Positions 31,507 to 41,939 are shown, numbered from the stretch's first letter. The stretch: DNA of 64,000 bases from Kitasatospora sp. NBC_00374 (GCF_041434935.1 NZ_CP107964.1:7051001-7115000), one strand, 5' to 3'. Program-made: numbers and translations. Notes: generated by a model not told the origin, from the letters alone.

Positions 31507-32337
31507 GTGGCCAAGAAGAGCAGGGGGCGGCTCCCCAGGAAGTCGTACGAGGCGGAGCTGCTGCGCCTGCAGTACGAACTGGTGAAGCTCCAGGAGTGGG
31601 TGCGGGCCGAGGGTGTCCGGCTGGTGGTGGTGTTCGAGGGGCGGGACGCGGCCGGCAAGGGCGGCGCGATCAAGCGGGTCACCGAGTACCTGAACCCGCG
31701 CCTCGCCCGGGTGGCGGCCCTCCCGGCGCCGACCGAGCGCCAGCGCGGGCAGTGGTACTTCCAGCGCTACGTCGAGCAGCTGCCCGCCGCGGGCGAGATC
31801 GTGCTCTTCGACCGCAGCTGGTACAACCGGGCCGGGGTCGAGAAGGTGATGGGCTTCTGCACCGCCGAGGAGCACCAGCAGTTCCTGAACCAGTGCCCCA
31901 CCTTCGAGCGGATGCTGATCGAGGCCGGGATCCTGCTGCGCAAGTACTGGTTCTCGGTCAGCGACGTCGAGCAGGAGCGGCGCTTCCGGGACCGGATGGC
32001 GGACCCGATGCGCCAGTGGAAGCTCTCGCCGATGGACGTCGAGTCGATCAGCCGCTGGGAGGACTACTCCCGGGCCAAGGACGAGATGTTCGTCCACACC
32101 GACATCCGGGAGTCCCCCTGGAACGTGGTCGAGAGCGACGACAAGCGCCGGGCCCGGATCAACATGATCGCCCATCTGCTCGGTTCGGTCCCCTACCGGG
32201 AGGTCCGCCGCCCCGAGGTCGAGCTGCCGGCCAGGCCGAAGCCGCTGGGGTACCGGCGCCCGCCGCGTGACCTGCAGAAGTACGTGCCGGACCACGCCTC
32301 GACGCTGGAGGGCGGAAGGTCGGGACGGCCCTCCTGA
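31507..32337 (+). CDS. ppk2: Polyphosphate kinase 2 family protein
   Basis: The 276-residue one-domain PPK2 transfers phosphate between polyphosphate and nucleotides. Walker A is EGRDAAGKGG (residues 44-53), and the lid/Walker B region FDRSWYNR is near 100. The WKLSPMD stretch is typical of class I enzymes, which phosphorylate NDPs, but class cannot be fixed by eye. GTG 31507 is preceded by CGGAGGG. It stops 3 bp before the convergent VOC gene stop. Confidence 0.92.
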   Translation: MAKKSRGRLPRKSYEAELLRLQYELVKLQEWVRAEGVRLVVVFEGRDAAGKGGAIKRVTEYLNPRLARVAALPAPTERQRGQWYFQRYVEQLPAAGEIVLFDRSWYNRAGVEKVMGFCTAEEHQQFLNQCPTFERMLIEAGILLRKYWFSVSDVEQERRFRDRMADPMRQWKLSPMDVESISRWEDYSRAKDEMFVHTDIRESPWNVVESDDKRRARINMIAHLLGSVPYREVRRPEVELPARPKPLGYRRPPRDLQKYVPDHASTLEGGRSGRPS

Positions 32338-32340
32338 GCC

Positions 32341-32841
32341 TCAGGTGGCCGAGCCGGCGGCCGCCCCGGTGGACAGGTCCGGACCCCAGCGCTCGATCGA
32401 GGCGGTGAGGTCGAGCGGGCCCGGGCGGGCGTCCGAGTCCGCGGCCGGCCAGTCCTCCCGGGGGACGCGCCACATCAGCTCGAACTCGTTGCCGTCCGGG
32501 TCCTTGGCGTAGAAGGACTTGGAGACCAGGTGGTCGGTGGAGCCGACCAGCGCGCCCCGCTCGGCCAGCCGGTGGCCGAGCGCCGCCAGCTCGCCGAGGG
32601 TGCCGACCTCCCAGGCCAGGTGGTAGAGGCCGACCCGGCCCTGCTCGGGGCCGGGCGCGTCCGGGCCGAGGGCGAACAGGCCGAGGTCGTGGTCGTTGCT
32701 GCTGCCGGGGGCGCTCAGGAAGGCCGCCCGGCCGGGCATCAGATGGTCGACCTGGAACCCGAGGACGTCGCGGTAGAAGTCGATCGAGCGGTCGATGTCG
32801 CGGATCCAGAGCACCGCGTGGTTGAGACGGCGTACAGGCAT
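32341..32841 (-). CDS. VOC-family protein (glyoxalase/extradiol dioxygenase-like)
   Basis: The 166-residue protein has two beta-alpha-beta-beta-beta modules: [20 protein letters not shown] at the N-terminus with a metal-ligand His, LYHLAWEV in the middle and [11 protein letters not shown] with a ligand Glu late. These fit a metal-dependent vicinal oxygen chelate protein, possibly a ring-cleaving dioxygenase. The substrate is unknown. ATG 32841 is chosen since AAGGAG lies 9 bases upstream; the frame open further up lacks a site. Confidence 0.82.
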   Translation of the reverse strand: MPVRRLNHAVLWIRDIDRSIDFYRDVLGFQVDHLMPGRAAFLSAPGSSNDHDLGLFALGPDAPGPEQGRVGLYHLAWEVGTLGELAALGHRLAERGALVGSTDHLVSKSFYAKDPDGNEFELMWRVPREDWPAADSDARPGPLDLTASIERWGPDLSTGAAAGSAT

Positions 32842-32943
32842 GGGGTGCTGCTCCTTCCGGGTGGTCGGACCAGCGTACGCCCCGCGGTTCAAATTCGAAC
32901 TACCTGGTCCCCTGCTGTCCGTGCCCTCGCATACCCTTCAGAG

Positions 32944-34422
32944 GTGGAAGAACCGGACCTCTTCACCGCCGCCGCCGAGGACCGCCAGGCCGCCGAGCCC
33001 GGCCGGGCCCCGCTGGCCGTGCGGATGCGCCCCCGGACCTTGGACGAGGTGGCCGGCCAGCGCAGACTGCTCAAGGACGGCTCCCCGCTGCGCAGGCTGG
33101 TGGCGGGCTCGCGCGGTCCGGCCGCCACCAGCTCGGTGATCCTCTGGGGGCCGCCCGGCACCGGCAAGACCACCCTGGCGCACGTGATCAGCCAGGCGGT
33201 CGAGGGCCGGTTCGTCGAGCTCTCCGCGATCACCGCGGGCGTCAAGGAGGTCCGCGCGGTGATCGAGGGCGCCCGCCGCGCCGTCGGGATGTCCGGCCGC
33301 GAGACGGTCCTCTTCCTGGACGAGATCCACCGCTTCTCCAAGGCCCAGCAGGACTCCCTGCTGCCCGCCGTGGAGAACCGCTGGGTCACCCTGATCGCCG
33401 CCACCACCGAGAACCCGTACTTCTCGGTGATCTCCCCCCTGCTGTCCCGCTCGCTGCTGCTCACCCTGGAGTCGCTCACCGACGAGGACGTCCGCGCCCT
33501 GCTGCGCCGCGCGGTCGCCGACGAGCGCGGGCTGGCCGGGGCCGTCGAGCTGACCGCCGAGGCCGAGGACCACCTGGTCCGGCTGGCCGGCGGCGATGCC
33601 CGGCGGGCGCTCACCACCCTGGAGGCGGCGGCCGGCGCCGCGCTGGAGAAGGGTGAGCCGGAGATCAGCCTGGCCACCACCGAGACGGCGGTGGACAAGG
33701 CCGCCGTCCGCTACGACAAGGACGGCGACCAGCACTACGACGTGGCCAGCGCGCTGATCAAGTCGATCCGCGGCAGCGACGTCGACGCCACGCTGCACTA
33801 CCTGGCGCGGATGATCGAGGCGGGTGAGGATCCGCGGTTCATCGCCCGCCGGCTGATGATCTCGGCCAGCGAGGACATCGGCCTGGCCGACCCGACGGCG
33901 CTGACGACCGCCGTCGCCGCGGCCCAGGCGGTCGCGCTGATCGGTTTCCCGGAGGCCCGGATCATCCTGTCGCAGGCCGCGATCGCGCTTGCCCTGGCAC
34001 CCAAGTCCAACGCCGCCTACCTGGCGATCGACGCGGCTCTGGCCGACGTCCGGCAAGGCCTGGCCGGCGCCGTCCCGCCGCACCTGCGGGACGCGCACTA
34101 CGGCGGGGCGGGCAAGCTCGGCCACGGCCAGGGCTACCGCTACCCGCACGACCTGCCCGAGGGCATCGCCACCCAGCAGTACGCGCCGGACGCCGTGCAC
34201 GGCCGGGACTACTACAGCCCCACCCGGCACGGCGCCGAGGCCCGGTACGCCGACACCGTCGCCTGGACGCGGCCGCGGCTGCGCGGCGAGCCACTGCCGA
34301 AGCCCGCCTCCAAGCCCGTGCCCAGGACCGAGCCGAAGCCCGTGCCCAGGGCCGGTGCCGAGCGGACCGGGCCGGCGAAGCCGCAGGGGGAGGCCGGGGA
34401 GGCCCCGGCCGAGACGCCCTGA
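32944..34422 (+). CDS. rarA: Replication-associated recombination protein A (RarA/MgsA)
   Basis: This 492-residue AAA+ ATPase of the RarA/WRNIP1 family acts at stalled forks. Walker A is GPPGTGKTT (residues 69-77), Walker B is LFLDEIHRF, and sensor 1 is [11 protein letters not shown]. The C-terminal tetramerisation domain ([19 protein letters not shown]) is followed by a Pro/Lys/Glu tail. GTG 32944 has only a weak AGAG upstream; TACCCT at 32932-32937 suggests a possible leaderless start. Confidence 0.93.
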   Translation: MEEPDLFTAAAEDRQAAEPGRAPLAVRMRPRTLDEVAGQRRLLKDGSPLRRLVAGSRGPAATSSVILWGPPGTGKTTLAHVISQAVEGRFVELSAITAGVKEVRAVIEGARRAVGMSGRETVLFLDEIHRFSKAQQDSLLPAVENRWVTLIAATTENPYFSVISPLLSRSLLLTLESLTDEDVRALLRRAVADERGLAGAVELTAEAEDHLVRLAGGDARRALTTLEAAAGAALEKGEPEISLATTETAVDKAAVRYDKDGDQHYDVASALIKSIRGSDVDATLHYLARMIEAGEDPRFIARRLMISASEDIGLADPTALTTAVAAAQAVALIGFPEARIILSQAAIALALAPKSNAAYLAIDAALADVRQGLAGAVPPHLRDAHYGGAGKLGHGQGYRYPHDLPEGIATQQYAPDAVHGRDYYSPTRHGAEARYADTVAWTRPRLRGEPLPKPASKPVPRTEPKPVPRAGAERTGPAKPQGEAGEAPAETP

Positions 34423-34743
34423 GATCGCCTGTACACTGGTCGGCAGTGCCGTGTCCCGGGCACGGCGGCGGGTGAGAACCCGACCGACCGGCCGCACCAG
34501 CGGGGCACCGGCCGACGGGCGCTCCTTCGGGAGTCGCCCCTTGGAGCGTCGCGCACCGATTCTGGTGTCGCGGGCAGCCCATCACCCCTGGCGGTCGGTG
34601 GGCCTCTCGTGTGCATGCACTGATGTGCCCGGCTCCGGAGAGCGGCTGATCACCCCCTGGGGTGGTTTTTCTCCGGGTCGCGAGGAGCGACCTCCGTCAA
34701 CACCTGGTGAAGCCGTATTCGAAAAGCAAGGAAGGTTTGGTTC
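34423..34743 (+). other. 321-bp non-coding region, probable structured rpsD leader
   Basis: No convincing gene lies here. TGTACACT (34430-34437) looks like an extended -10 element and would give a leader of about 300 bases. A 6-bp hairpin (34448-34453 with 34461-34466) and a nested double hairpin at 34635-34676 lie within it, followed by a clean ribosome-binding site. Ribosomal protein S4 autoregulates its own message in several phyla through leader structures; whether that holds here is inference. Confidence 0.4.
34635..34676 (+). terminator. Terminator- or attenuator-like nested hairpin upstream of rpsD
   Basis: The inner stem CACCC/GGGTG (34651-34655 with 34660-34664, extendable by a G-U and an A-U pair) is followed by five T residues at 34666-34670. 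An outer 7-bp stem (34635-34641 with 34670-34676) encloses it. A hairpin plus T run is unusual in this GC-rich window and lies 67 bp before rpsD. Confidence 0.4.
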
Positions 34744-35358
34744 ATGGCGAACCAGAAGCGTCCCAAGGTCAAGATCGCTCGTGCCCTTGGTATCCCGCTG
34801 ACCCCGAAGTCCGTCAAGTACTTCGAGGCCCGCCCGTACCCGCCCGGCCAGCACGGCCGTGGCCGCAAGCAGAACTCTGACTACAAGGTCCGTCTGACCG
34901 AGAAGCAGCGTCTGCGCGCGCAGTACGACCTGAGCGAGAAGCAGATGGCGCGGGCGTTCGACCGTGCCAAGAAGGTCGAGGGCAAGACCGGCGAGGCGCT
35001 CATCGCCGAGCTGGAGACCCGTCTCGACGCCCTGGTCCTGCGTTCGGGCATCGCCCGCACCATCTACCAGGCCCGTCAGATGGTCGTGCACGGCCACATC
35101 GAGGTCAACGGCGGCAAGGTCAACAAGCCGTCGTTCCAGCTGAAGCCGGGCTTTGTCGTCACCGTCAAGGACAAGTCCAAGGAGAAGACCCCCTTCCAGG
35201 TGGCTCGCGAGGGCGGCAACGCCGGCGAGGGCCAGACCCCGAAGTACCTCGAGGTCAACCTGAAGGCCCTGGCCTTCCGCCTGGACCGCCAGCCGCAGCG
35301 TCGCGAGATCCCCGTGATCTGCGACGAGCAGCTGGTCGTCGAGTACTACTCGCGCTGA
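34744..35358 (+). CDS. rpsD: 30S ribosomal protein S4
   Basis: The 204-residue primary rRNA-binding protein of the small subunit body has an N-terminal basic domain (KVKIARALGIPLTPKSVKYF) and an S4 RNA-binding domain (about residues 93-155; VLRSGIARTIYQARQMVVHG). It has no zinc-binding cysteine cluster, as in other Streptomyces S4 proteins with this N-terminus. AAGGAAGG is 6-7 bases before ATG 34744. rpsD is monocistronic here, away from the alpha operon. Confidence 0.98.
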   Translation: MANQKRPKVKIARALGIPLTPKSVKYFEARPYPPGQHGRGRKQNSDYKVRLTEKQRLRAQYDLSEKQMARAFDRAKKVEGKTGEALIAELETRLDALVLRSGIARTIYQARQMVVHGHIEVNGGKVNKPSFQLKPGFVVTVKDKSKEKTPFQVAREGGNAGEGQTPKYLEVNLKALAFRLDRQPQRREIPVICDEQLVVEYYSR

Positions 35359-35378
35359 CCCGCGAGCGAGTACCACAC

Positions 35379-35410
35379 CGAGCCCCGCAGCCTTACGGCT
35401 GCGGGGCTCG
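35379..35410. terminator. Strong terminator after rpsD
   Basis: A perfect 14-bp stem (35379-35392 with 35397-35410) with loop TTAC begins 20 bp after rpsD and lies 45 bp beyond the stop of the convergent STAND gene. Confidence 0.88.
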
Positions 35411-35455
35411 GCCCTTTCCGGCGGTGCTCCGGTACGCCCGGTCGGCCGTGCGAGG

Positions 35456-37633
35456 TCAGCGGGCCGGCACCGGTGAGGGCCGCAGCGGCCGCGGGCCGGG
35501 CAGTCCGTCCGGGCCGGCCGACCGGCCGCCGCGGCCCAGCGCCCGCAGCACGGCCGCGTCCAGGTCGAGCCGGCCGCCCACCCGGAACGCCTCGTGGAAC
35601 TCCTGCTCGGTCAGCCCGTCCCGGGCCCGCTTCTCGCACTCCAGGTACGGACCGGTGAACGACCGCGAGCCGAAGAACGGCTTGCCCACCGCCTGCCAGA
35701 TCCGGTGCGCCGCGCCCTGGAGCACCCGGGCCTCGACCAGGTCGCCGTCCGGCGCCTCGGTCTCCAGCAGCGCCAGCACGTCCATCGCCAGCACGATCCC
35801 CAGCAGGTCCCGGAACAGGTGGTTCAGCCGGACGCACTCGCGGGCGTGGGCCCGGGCGAGCCGGACCTCGCCGGCCGACCAGCGGGCGTAGGCCAGTGCG
35901 TACAGGCCGTAGGCGTACGCCCACTGCTCGCCGTGCTCCTCGGCCACCGCGCGGACCCGGTCGATCCAGGACTCGCCGTTCGCCCGGTCACCGAGGAACA
36001 GGTAGGCGATGCCCAGCTCGAACATCGCCATCAGGACGTTGCTGTTGAGCTCGCCGATCCTGTTGTAGTGCCACAGGGCCTCCTCGAACAGCTCGGCGGC
36101 CCGCCCGGGGTCGTCGCCGATCAGCGCGGCGCAGCCCTGCCGGTGCACCGCGTACGCCAGTGCCCGGTCGTCGCCGGTCGCCAGGGCCTGCCGGCGGCAC
36201 TCCTCCAGGACGGGCCGCGCGCGGGCCAGGTCGCCCTGGAGGGTCGCCATGTACCCGGTGACCCACAGGGCCTTGGCGCGGGCCTCGGTCGGGTCGGGGG
36301 CCAGGGCGAGCGCGCGGTCCAGCCAGTGCCGGCCCTCGCCGAGGTGGCCGGAGCCGACCCAGTAGAACCAGAGCGTGCCGGCCAGCACCAGGGCGAGCTG
36401 CTCCTCGCCGGGCTCGGCGAGCGAGAACTCCAGCGCGGCCCGCAGGTTGGGGTGGGCGAGCCGGGTGCGTTCGGCGGTCTCGGCCTGGCGGGGTCCGAAC
36501 CACTCCACCTCGCCCCAGGAGGCCACCCCGAGGTACCAGTCGCGGTGCCGTCGCAGCAGCCGGTGCTGCTCGCCGCCCGCCCGCAGCCACTGGCCGCCGT
36601 ACTCGCGCAGGGTGTCCAGCAGCCGGAACCGTACGCCGTGCGGGCTCTCCTCGCGGAGCAGCACCGACTTGCCGACCAGGTCGGCGACCAGCTCCAGCAC
36701 CTCGTCCGGCTCGATGCCCTCGCCCGCGCAGACGTACTCGGCGGCGTCCAGGTCGAACGCACCGGCGAAGACCGAGAGCCTGGCCCAGAGCAAACGTTCC
36801 TTCATCGTGCACAGTTCGTGGCTCCAGCCGATCGTGGTGCGGAGCGTCTGGTGCCGCAGCGGGGCCGTCCGGGCGCCACCGGTGAGCAGCCGGAACCGGT
36901 CGTCCAGGCGGTGGTTGATCTGGGCGACCGACAGGGCCTGCAGCCGTCCGGCGGCCAGCTCCACCGCCAGCGGGATGCCGTCCAGCCGGCGGCAGAGCAG
37001 GGCCACCTCGGCCCGGTTGCGCTCGGTCACCTCGAAGCCCGGGAGCACGGCGCGGGCCCGGTCGGCGAACAGCGCGACCGCGTCCGGCGGGCCGCCGACG
37101 GCGGGGGCGTCCACCGGCAGCGGTGCCAGCGGCAGCAGGTGCTCGCCGGCGGCCCCCAGGGCCTGCCGGCTGGTGGCCAGCACCCGCAGGCCCGGGGCCG
37201 CCCGCAGCAGGCTGTCGACCAACTCCGCGCAGGGACCGACCAGGTGCTCGCAGCCGTCCAGTACCAGCAGGAGCCGCCGGTCGGCCAGCCGCTCGACCAG
37301 GACCTCCAGCGGCGGGCGCGCGGTGGAGTCGGTCAGGCCGAGCGACTCCAGGACGGCGTGGCCGAGCAGCAGCGGATCCTGGACGGCGGCGATCTCGGCC
37401 GGCCACCCGCCGTCGGGGAACAGGCCGGTGCCGGCGAGCGCCTCGGCGGCGCCGCGCAGCGCGAACCTGGACTTGCCGACCCCGCCCGGCCCGGTGACCG
37501 TGACCAGGCGCGCCGAGCCGAGCAGTCCGGCCAGCGTCCCGAGCTCGGTGCGGCGGCCGACGAAACTGGTCACCTCGGCGGGCAGCCGGCCCGCCGCCTG
37601 GCCGTCGTGTGGTGCTGCCGGCTCACTGGACAA
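35456..37633 (-). CDS. STAND/NB-ARC-type ATPase with TPR-like C-terminus, no visible HTH
   Basis: The 725-residue protein begins with a disordered stretch and SFVGRRTEL, then an NTPase core: Walker A VTGPGGVGKS (residues 46-55), Walker B LLLVLD (121-126), sensor LATSRQ and GIPLAVELAAGR. A long helical region (about 400-650) has TPR-like repeats. Its nearest relatives are LuxR- or AfsR-like regulators, but no BTAD or HTH domain is visible at either end; the tail only keeps LTEQEFHEAF. TTG 37633 is chosen with a GGGGG stretch upstream; an in-frame extension of 60 residues looks non-coding. Role unknown, probably a signalling ATPase. Confidence 0.8.
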   Translation of the reverse strand: MSSEPAAPHDGQAAGRLPAEVTSFVGRRTELGTLAGLLGSARLVTVTGPGGVGKSRFALRGAAEALAGTGLFPDGGWPAEIAAVQDPLLLGHAVLESLGLTDSTARPPLEVLVERLADRRLLLVLDGCEHLVGPCAELVDSLLRAAPGLRVLATSRQALGAAGEHLLPLAPLPVDAPAVGGPPDAVALFADRARAVLPGFEVTERNRAEVALLCRRLDGIPLAVELAAGRLQALSVAQINHRLDDRFRLLTGGARTAPLRHQTLRTTIGWSHELCTMKERLLWARLSVFAGAFDLDAAEYVCAGEGIEPDEVLELVADLVGKSVLLREESPHGVRFRLLDTLREYGGQWLRAGGEQHRLLRRHRDWYLGVASWGEVEWFGPRQAETAERTRLAHPNLRAALEFSLAEPGEEQLALVLAGTLWFYWVGSGHLGEGRHWLDRALALAPDPTEARAKALWVTGYMATLQGDLARARPVLEECRRQALATGDDRALAYAVHRQGCAALIGDDPGRAAELFEEALWHYNRIGELNSNVLMAMFELGIAYLFLGDRANGESWIDRVRAVAEEHGEQWAYAYGLYALAYARWSAGEVRLARAHARECVRLNHLFRDLLGIVLAMDVLALLETEAPDGDLVEARVLQGAAHRIWQAVGKPFFGSRSFTGPYLECEKRARDGLTEQEFHEAFRVGGRLDLDAAVLRALGRGGRSAGPDGLPGPRPLRPSPVPAR

Positions 37634-37858
37634 CTGCCGCCCCCTGTCCGGCCGGGAGCGGACACCCCCGGCGACCCTGCGGGCCCGCGCTGCACGGGCC
37701 CACCCCGCCCAACGAGGCGTCCGACGGTTGGTCACGCTCGGTGTTCGTACACCCGGCCGGGCGACCGGGCGATATCCGGTCGGGGGAAGCCACCCGTCCG
37801 CGATAGGGTTCACCTTTGAGGAAGATCTGCTGAAGAGGCAAGGCGAGGGAGCGCACCG

Positions 37859-38338
37859 GTGTCCGTGGGAGAGCTGGCCGGCCTACTGGTGGCCGTCTTC
37901 TGGGCGGTCCTGGTGACCCTGCTCGCGGTGGTGCTGGTGCGGCTGTCCCGGGTGCTGAAGGAGGCCACCGTGCTGGTCTCCGCCGTGACCGAGCAGGCCG
38001 TGCCGCTGCTGGTCGACGCGGGCACCGCGGTGCGCAGCGCCAACGAGCAGCTGGAGCGGGTGGACGAGATCACCGCCAACGTGCAGGACGCCGCCGCCAA
38101 CGCCAACGCGCTCTCCTCCACCGTCGCCGCCACCCTCGGTGGCCCGCTGGTCAAGGTCGCGGCCTTCAGCTACGGCGTCCGAAAGGCCGTCAGCAAGCAG
38201 CAGGCCGGGGTGCCCCTCCCGCAGCAGGCCGCCGAGCGCGAGGCGTTGGCGAAGCTGATCCGTGCCGAGGTGCGCGCGGCCACCGCGCCGCGCGGCAGCG
38301 GACTGCTCTCCCGTGTCCGGCGAGCCGTGAGGGGCTGA
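37859..38338 (+). CDS. DUF948 family membrane-anchored protein
   Basis: The 159-residue protein has one N-terminal membrane helix (residues 6-28) followed by a long amphipathic helical segment (LKEATVLVSAVTEQ to NANALSSTVAATL), the DUF948 pattern. Function unknown. GAGGGAG is about 8 bases before GTG 37859. The next gene starts 2 bases after the stop, so the two and alaS probably form one unit. Confidence 0.88.
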   Translation: MSVGELAGLLVAVFWAVLVTLLAVVLVRLSRVLKEATVLVSAVTEQAVPLLVDAGTAVRSANEQLERVDEITANVQDAAANANALSSTVAATLGGPLVKVAAFSYGVRKAVSKQQAGVPLPQQAAEREALAKLIRAEVRAATAPRGSGLLSRVRRAVRG

Positions 38339-38340
38339 GC

Positions 38341-38763
38341 ATGGTTCGACGCATCTTCTGGATGGCGGTCGGCGCGGGCGCCACCGTCTGGGCCATGAAC
38401 AAGGCCAACGAGGCCGTCCACCGGCTGACCCCTGACAGCCTGTCCGGTACCGCCGCGCGCGGCGCCCTCCACCTGGGCGACGCGGCCAAGCGCTTCGCCC
38501 GGGACGTCCGGGCCGGTATGGCCGAGCGCGAGGAGCAGCTGCGCGGCGACCTGGGCCTGGACGGCACCGCCGTGGTCGAGCCGGCACGCCGCCGAGCGCC
38601 GCTGCGCGGCGAGCCGACGTACCGAGCTATCTCGGCGGCCCCGGGCTCCCCGGCCGCCGCCCTGCCCCCGCCTCGCAGGACCCGCACCACCCCCCAAGCC
38701 ATTGATTCGCCCTCCCGCCGGCTCGACGAGCTGCCGGGAAGCCCCAACCGGAAGGACCACTGA
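38341..38763 (+). CDS. Small conserved protein (probably DUF6167), membrane-associated
   Basis: The 140-residue protein has a hydrophobic N-terminal segment (residues 5-18) and a helical middle ([20 protein letters not shown]). The C-terminal half is Pro/Ser/Arg-rich and likely disordered. I recall this type between the DUF948 gene and alaS in other Streptomyces. Its stop overlaps the alaS ATG (TGATG), implying translational coupling. Function unknown. Confidence 0.75.
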   Translation: MVRRIFWMAVGAGATVWAMNKANEAVHRLTPDSLSGTAARGALHLGDAAKRFARDVRAGMAEREEQLRGDLGLDGTAVVEPARRRAPLRGEPTYRAISAAPGSPAAALPPPRRTRTTPQAIDSPSRRLDELPGSPNRKDH

Positions 38764-41432
38764 TGGAGTCGGCAGAGATCCGCCGCCGCTGGCTGCGCTT
38801 CTTCGAGGAACGCGGCCACACCGTCGTTCCGTCGGCGTCCCTGGTCGCCGACGACCCCACCCTGCTGCTGGTCAACGCCGGCATGGTGCCGTTCAAGCCG
38901 TACTTCCTCGGCGAGGTGAAGCCCAGCTTCACCCGCGCCACCAGCGTGCAGAAGTGCGTGCGCACCCTGGACATCGAAGAGGTCGGCAAGACCACCCGGC
39001 ACGGCTCGTTCTTCCAGATGTGCGGGAACTTCTCCTTCGGCGACTACTTCAAGGAAGGCGCCATCAAGTCGGCGTGGGAGCTGCTCACCTCCTCCGTCGC
39101 CGACGGTGGCTACGGCCTGGAGAAGGAGAAGCTCTGGATCACCGTCTACAAGGACGACGACGAGGCCGAGCAGATCTGGCGCGACGTCATCGGCGTGCCC
39201 TCCGAGCGCATCCAGCGCCTCGGTATGAAGGACAACTTCTGGTCGATGGGCGTCCCCGGCCCTTGCGGCCCGTGCTCGGAGATCAACTACGACCGCGGCC
39301 CCGCCTACGGCGAGGAGGGCGGCCCCGCCGTCAACGGCGAGCGCTACCTGGAGATCTGGAACCTGGTCTTCATGCAGTACGAGCGTGGCCACGGTGACGG
39401 CAAGGACGGCTTCGAGATCCTCGGCGACCTGCCGAGCAAGAACATCGACACCGGTCTCGGCCTGGAGCGCCTCGCCGCGATCCTTCAGGGCGTCGACAAC
39501 CTGTTCGAGATCGACACCAGTCGGATGATCCTCGACCGGGCGGCCGAGCTGACCGGCCACGCCTACGGCGCCGACCACAGGTCGGACGTCTCGCTGCGCG
39601 TGGTCACCGACCACTTCCGTACCGCGATCATGCTGATCGGTGACGGTGTCACCCCCGGCAACGAGGGCCGCGGCTACGTGCTGCGCCGTATCCTGCGCCG
39701 CGCCATCCGCAACATGCGGCTGCTCGGCGCCACCGGGCCGGTGGCCAAGGACCTCACCGACGTCACCATCAAGGCGATGGGCCCGCAGTACCCGGAGCTG
39801 GAGAGCGACCGCAAGCGGATCGAGACGGTCGCGGTCGCCGAGGAGACCGCGTTCCTGCAGACCCTGCGCAGCGGCACCAACCTGCTGGACGCGGCGGTCA
39901 CCGAGACCAAGCAGTCCGGCGGGGCGGTCCTCTCCGGCGACCAGGCCTTCAAGCTGCACGACACCTACGGATTCCCGATCGACCTCACCCTGGAGATGGC
40001 GGAGGAGCAGGGCCTCCAGGTGGACGAGGCCGGGTTCCGCCGCCTGATGCAGGAGCAGCGTGACCGGGCCAAGGCCGACGCCAAGGCCAAGAAGATGGGC
40101 CACGCCGACGTGGCCGCCTACCGCGAGGTGGCGGACAAGGCGGGCGCCAGCGTCTTCACCGGCTACAGCGCCACCGAGGGCGAGGCCACCGTGGTCGGCC
40201 TGCTGGTGGACGGCGTCCCCGCGCCGGTCGCCACCGAGGGCGACGAGGTCGAGATCATCCTCGACCGCACCCCGTTCTACGCCGAGGGCGGCGGCCAGCT
40301 CGCCGACCACGGCCGGATCCGGCTGGACTCCGGCGCGGTCGTCGAGATCCGCGACGTCCAGCAGCCGGTGCCGGGCGTGACGGTGCACTCCGGCGGGGTG
40401 CTGTTCGGTGAGGTGGTGCTCGGTGCCTCCGCGTACGCCACCATCGACATCGACCGCCGCCGGGCGGTCTCCCGCGCCCACTCGGCCACCCACCTGACCC
40501 ACCAGGCGCTGCGCGACGCGCTCGGCCCGACGGCCGCCCAGGCCGGTTCGGAGAACGCGCCCGGCCGCTTCCGCTTCGACTTCGGCTCGCCCGCCGCCGT
40601 GCCCGGCAGCGTGCTGACCGACGTCGAGCAGAAGATCAACGAGGTGCTCACCCGCGAGCTGGACGTCACCGCCGAGGTGATGACGATGGACCAGGCCCGC
40701 AAGGCCGGCGCCATCGCGATGTTCGGTGAGAAGTACGGCGACGCCGTGCGCGTGGTCACCATCGGCGACTTCTCGAAGGAGCTGTGCGGCGGCACGCACG
40801 TCGGCAACACCGCCCAGCTGGGACTGGTGAAGCTGCTCGGCGAGTCCTCGATCGGTTCCGGCGTGCGCCGGGTCGAGGCACTGGTCGGCGTCGACGCCTA
40901 CAAGTTCCTGGCCCGTGAGCACACCGTGGTCGCGCAGCTCCAGGAGCTGGTCAAGGGCCGCCCGGAGGAGCTGCCGGAGAAGATCTCCGGCATGCTCGCC
41001 AAGCTCAAGGACGCGGAGAAGGAGATCGAGCGCTTCCGCGCCGAGAAGGTGCTCGCCGCCGCGGCCGGTCTGGCCGCGGGCGCCGAGGACGTCCGCGGCG
41101 TGGCCGTGGTCGCGGCCCGGGTCGCCGACGGCACCGGCGCCGACGACCTGCGCAAGCTGGTTCTCGACGTGCGGGCCCGGCTCGGCGCGCGCCCGGCCGT
41201 GGTCGCCGCCTTCACCGTGGCGAACGACCGTCCGCTGACCGTGATCGCCACCAACGAGGACGCCCGCTCGCGCGGCGTCAAGGCCGGCGAGCTGGTCCGC
41301 ACCGCCGCCAAGACCCTCGGCGGCGGCGGTGGCGGCAAGGACGACGTCGCCCAGGGCGGCGGCACCGACCCGGCCGCCGTGGACGAGGCGATCGCCGCCG
41401 TCCTGGCCCTGGTCGCGGAGCGCGCCGCCTGA
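38763..41432 (+). CDS. alaS: Alanyl-tRNA synthetase
   Basis: The 889-residue enzyme has the standard domain order: class II catalytic core (motif 1 [11 protein letters not shown]; motif 2 around [29 protein letters not shown]), tRNA-recognition domain, editing domain with zinc ligands [11 protein letters not shown] and CGGTHVGN, and C-Ala domain with a Gly-rich segment (GGGGGGKDD). The intact editing motifs predict removal of mis-charged Ser and Gly. ATG 38763 overlaps the preceding stop, and its stop overlaps ruvX. Confidence 0.98.
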   Translation: MESAEIRRRWLRFFEERGHTVVPSASLVADDPTLLLVNAGMVPFKPYFLGEVKPSFTRATSVQKCVRTLDIEEVGKTTRHGSFFQMCGNFSFGDYFKEGAIKSAWELLTSSVADGGYGLEKEKLWITVYKDDDEAEQIWRDVIGVPSERIQRLGMKDNFWSMGVPGPCGPCSEINYDRGPAYGEEGGPAVNGERYLEIWNLVFMQYERGHGDGKDGFEILGDLPSKNIDTGLGLERLAAILQGVDNLFEIDTSRMILDRAAELTGHAYGADHRSDVSLRVVTDHFRTAIMLIGDGVTPGNEGRGYVLRRILRRAIRNMRLLGATGPVAKDLTDVTIKAMGPQYPELESDRKRIETVAVAEETAFLQTLRSGTNLLDAAVTETKQSGGAVLSGDQAFKLHDTYGFPIDLTLEMAEEQGLQVDEAGFRRLMQEQRDRAKADAKAKKMGHADVAAYREVADKAGASVFTGYSATEGEATVVGLLVDGVPAPVATEGDEVEIILDRTPFYAEGGGQLADHGRIRLDSGAVVEIRDVQQPVPGVTVHSGGVLFGEVVLGASAYATIDIDRRRAVSRAHSATHLTHQALRDALGPTAAQAGSENAPGRFRFDFGSPAAVPGSVLTDVEQKINEVLTRELDVTAEVMTMDQARKAGAIAMFGEKYGDAVRVVTIGDFSKELCGGTHVGNTAQLGLVKLLGESSIGSGVRRVEALVGVDAYKFLAREHTVVAQLQELVKGRPEELPEKISGMLAKLKDAEKEIERFRAEKVLAAAAGLAAGAEDVRGVAVVAARVADGTGADDLRKLVLDVRARLGARPAVVAAFTVANDRPLTVIATNEDARSRGVKAGELVRTAAKTLGGGGGGKDDVAQGGGTDPAAVDEAIAAVLALVAERAA

Positions 41433-41914
41433 TGGAGGAGCAGCCGGAGAAGGTCTTCCGCCGGGGCCGCCGGATCGCCGTCGACGTGGGCGACGCCCGG
41501 ATCGGGGTCGCGTCCTGCGACCCCGACGGGCTGATCGCCACGCCGGTGGAGACGGTCCCCGCGGGGGGCCGCTCCCAGGCCCGGCTCAAGGAGATCGCCG
41601 AGGAGTACGACGCGATCGAGGTCGTGGTCGGCCTGCCCCGCTCACTGAGCGGCAAGGAGGGCCCGGCCGCGGCCAAGGTCAGGGCGTACGCCGGGCGGCT
41701 GGCCGCGCTGGTCGCCCCGGTGTCGGTGCGGCTGGTGGACGAGCGGATGACCACGGTCACCGCGAGCCAGGGGCTGCGCGCCTCCGGGCGCAGCAGCAAG
41801 AAGGGCCGCTCGGTGATCGACCAGGCCGCGGCCGTGGTGATCCTGCAGAGCGCCCTGGAGACCGAACGGGTGAGTGGGCGCGCCCCCGGTGAGAGCGTCG
41901 AACCGATCAACTGA
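41432..41914 (+). CDS. ruvX: Putative pre-16S rRNA nuclease / Holliday junction resolvase-like YqgF
   Basis: This 160-residue RNase H-fold protein of the YqgF family has IAVDVGDARIGVA (acidic residue 1), VVVGLPRSLSGKEG and VRLVDERMTTVTA, with a late Asp in SVIDQAAAVVIL. Family members mature the 5' end of 16S rRNA. The alaS-ruvX-mltG order is conserved in many bacteria. ATG 41432 overlaps the alaS stop by one base. A hairpin follows. Confidence 0.95.
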   Translation: MEEQPEKVFRRGRRIAVDVGDARIGVASCDPDGLIATPVETVPAGGRSQARLKEIAEEYDAIEVVVGLPRSLSGKEGPAAAKVRAYAGRLAALVAPVSVRLVDERMTTVTASQGLRASGRSSKKGRSVIDQAAAVVILQSALETERVSGRAPGESVEPIN

Positions 41915-41939
41915 TCGGCCTGACCTAGCGTGCGGGAAG

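Noticed and set aside
32891-32910. Half-site TCGAAC upstream of rarA resembling an actinobacterial LexA box
   Set aside because: The second half (GTTCGA) is missing at the required spacing, so an SOS box is not supported.
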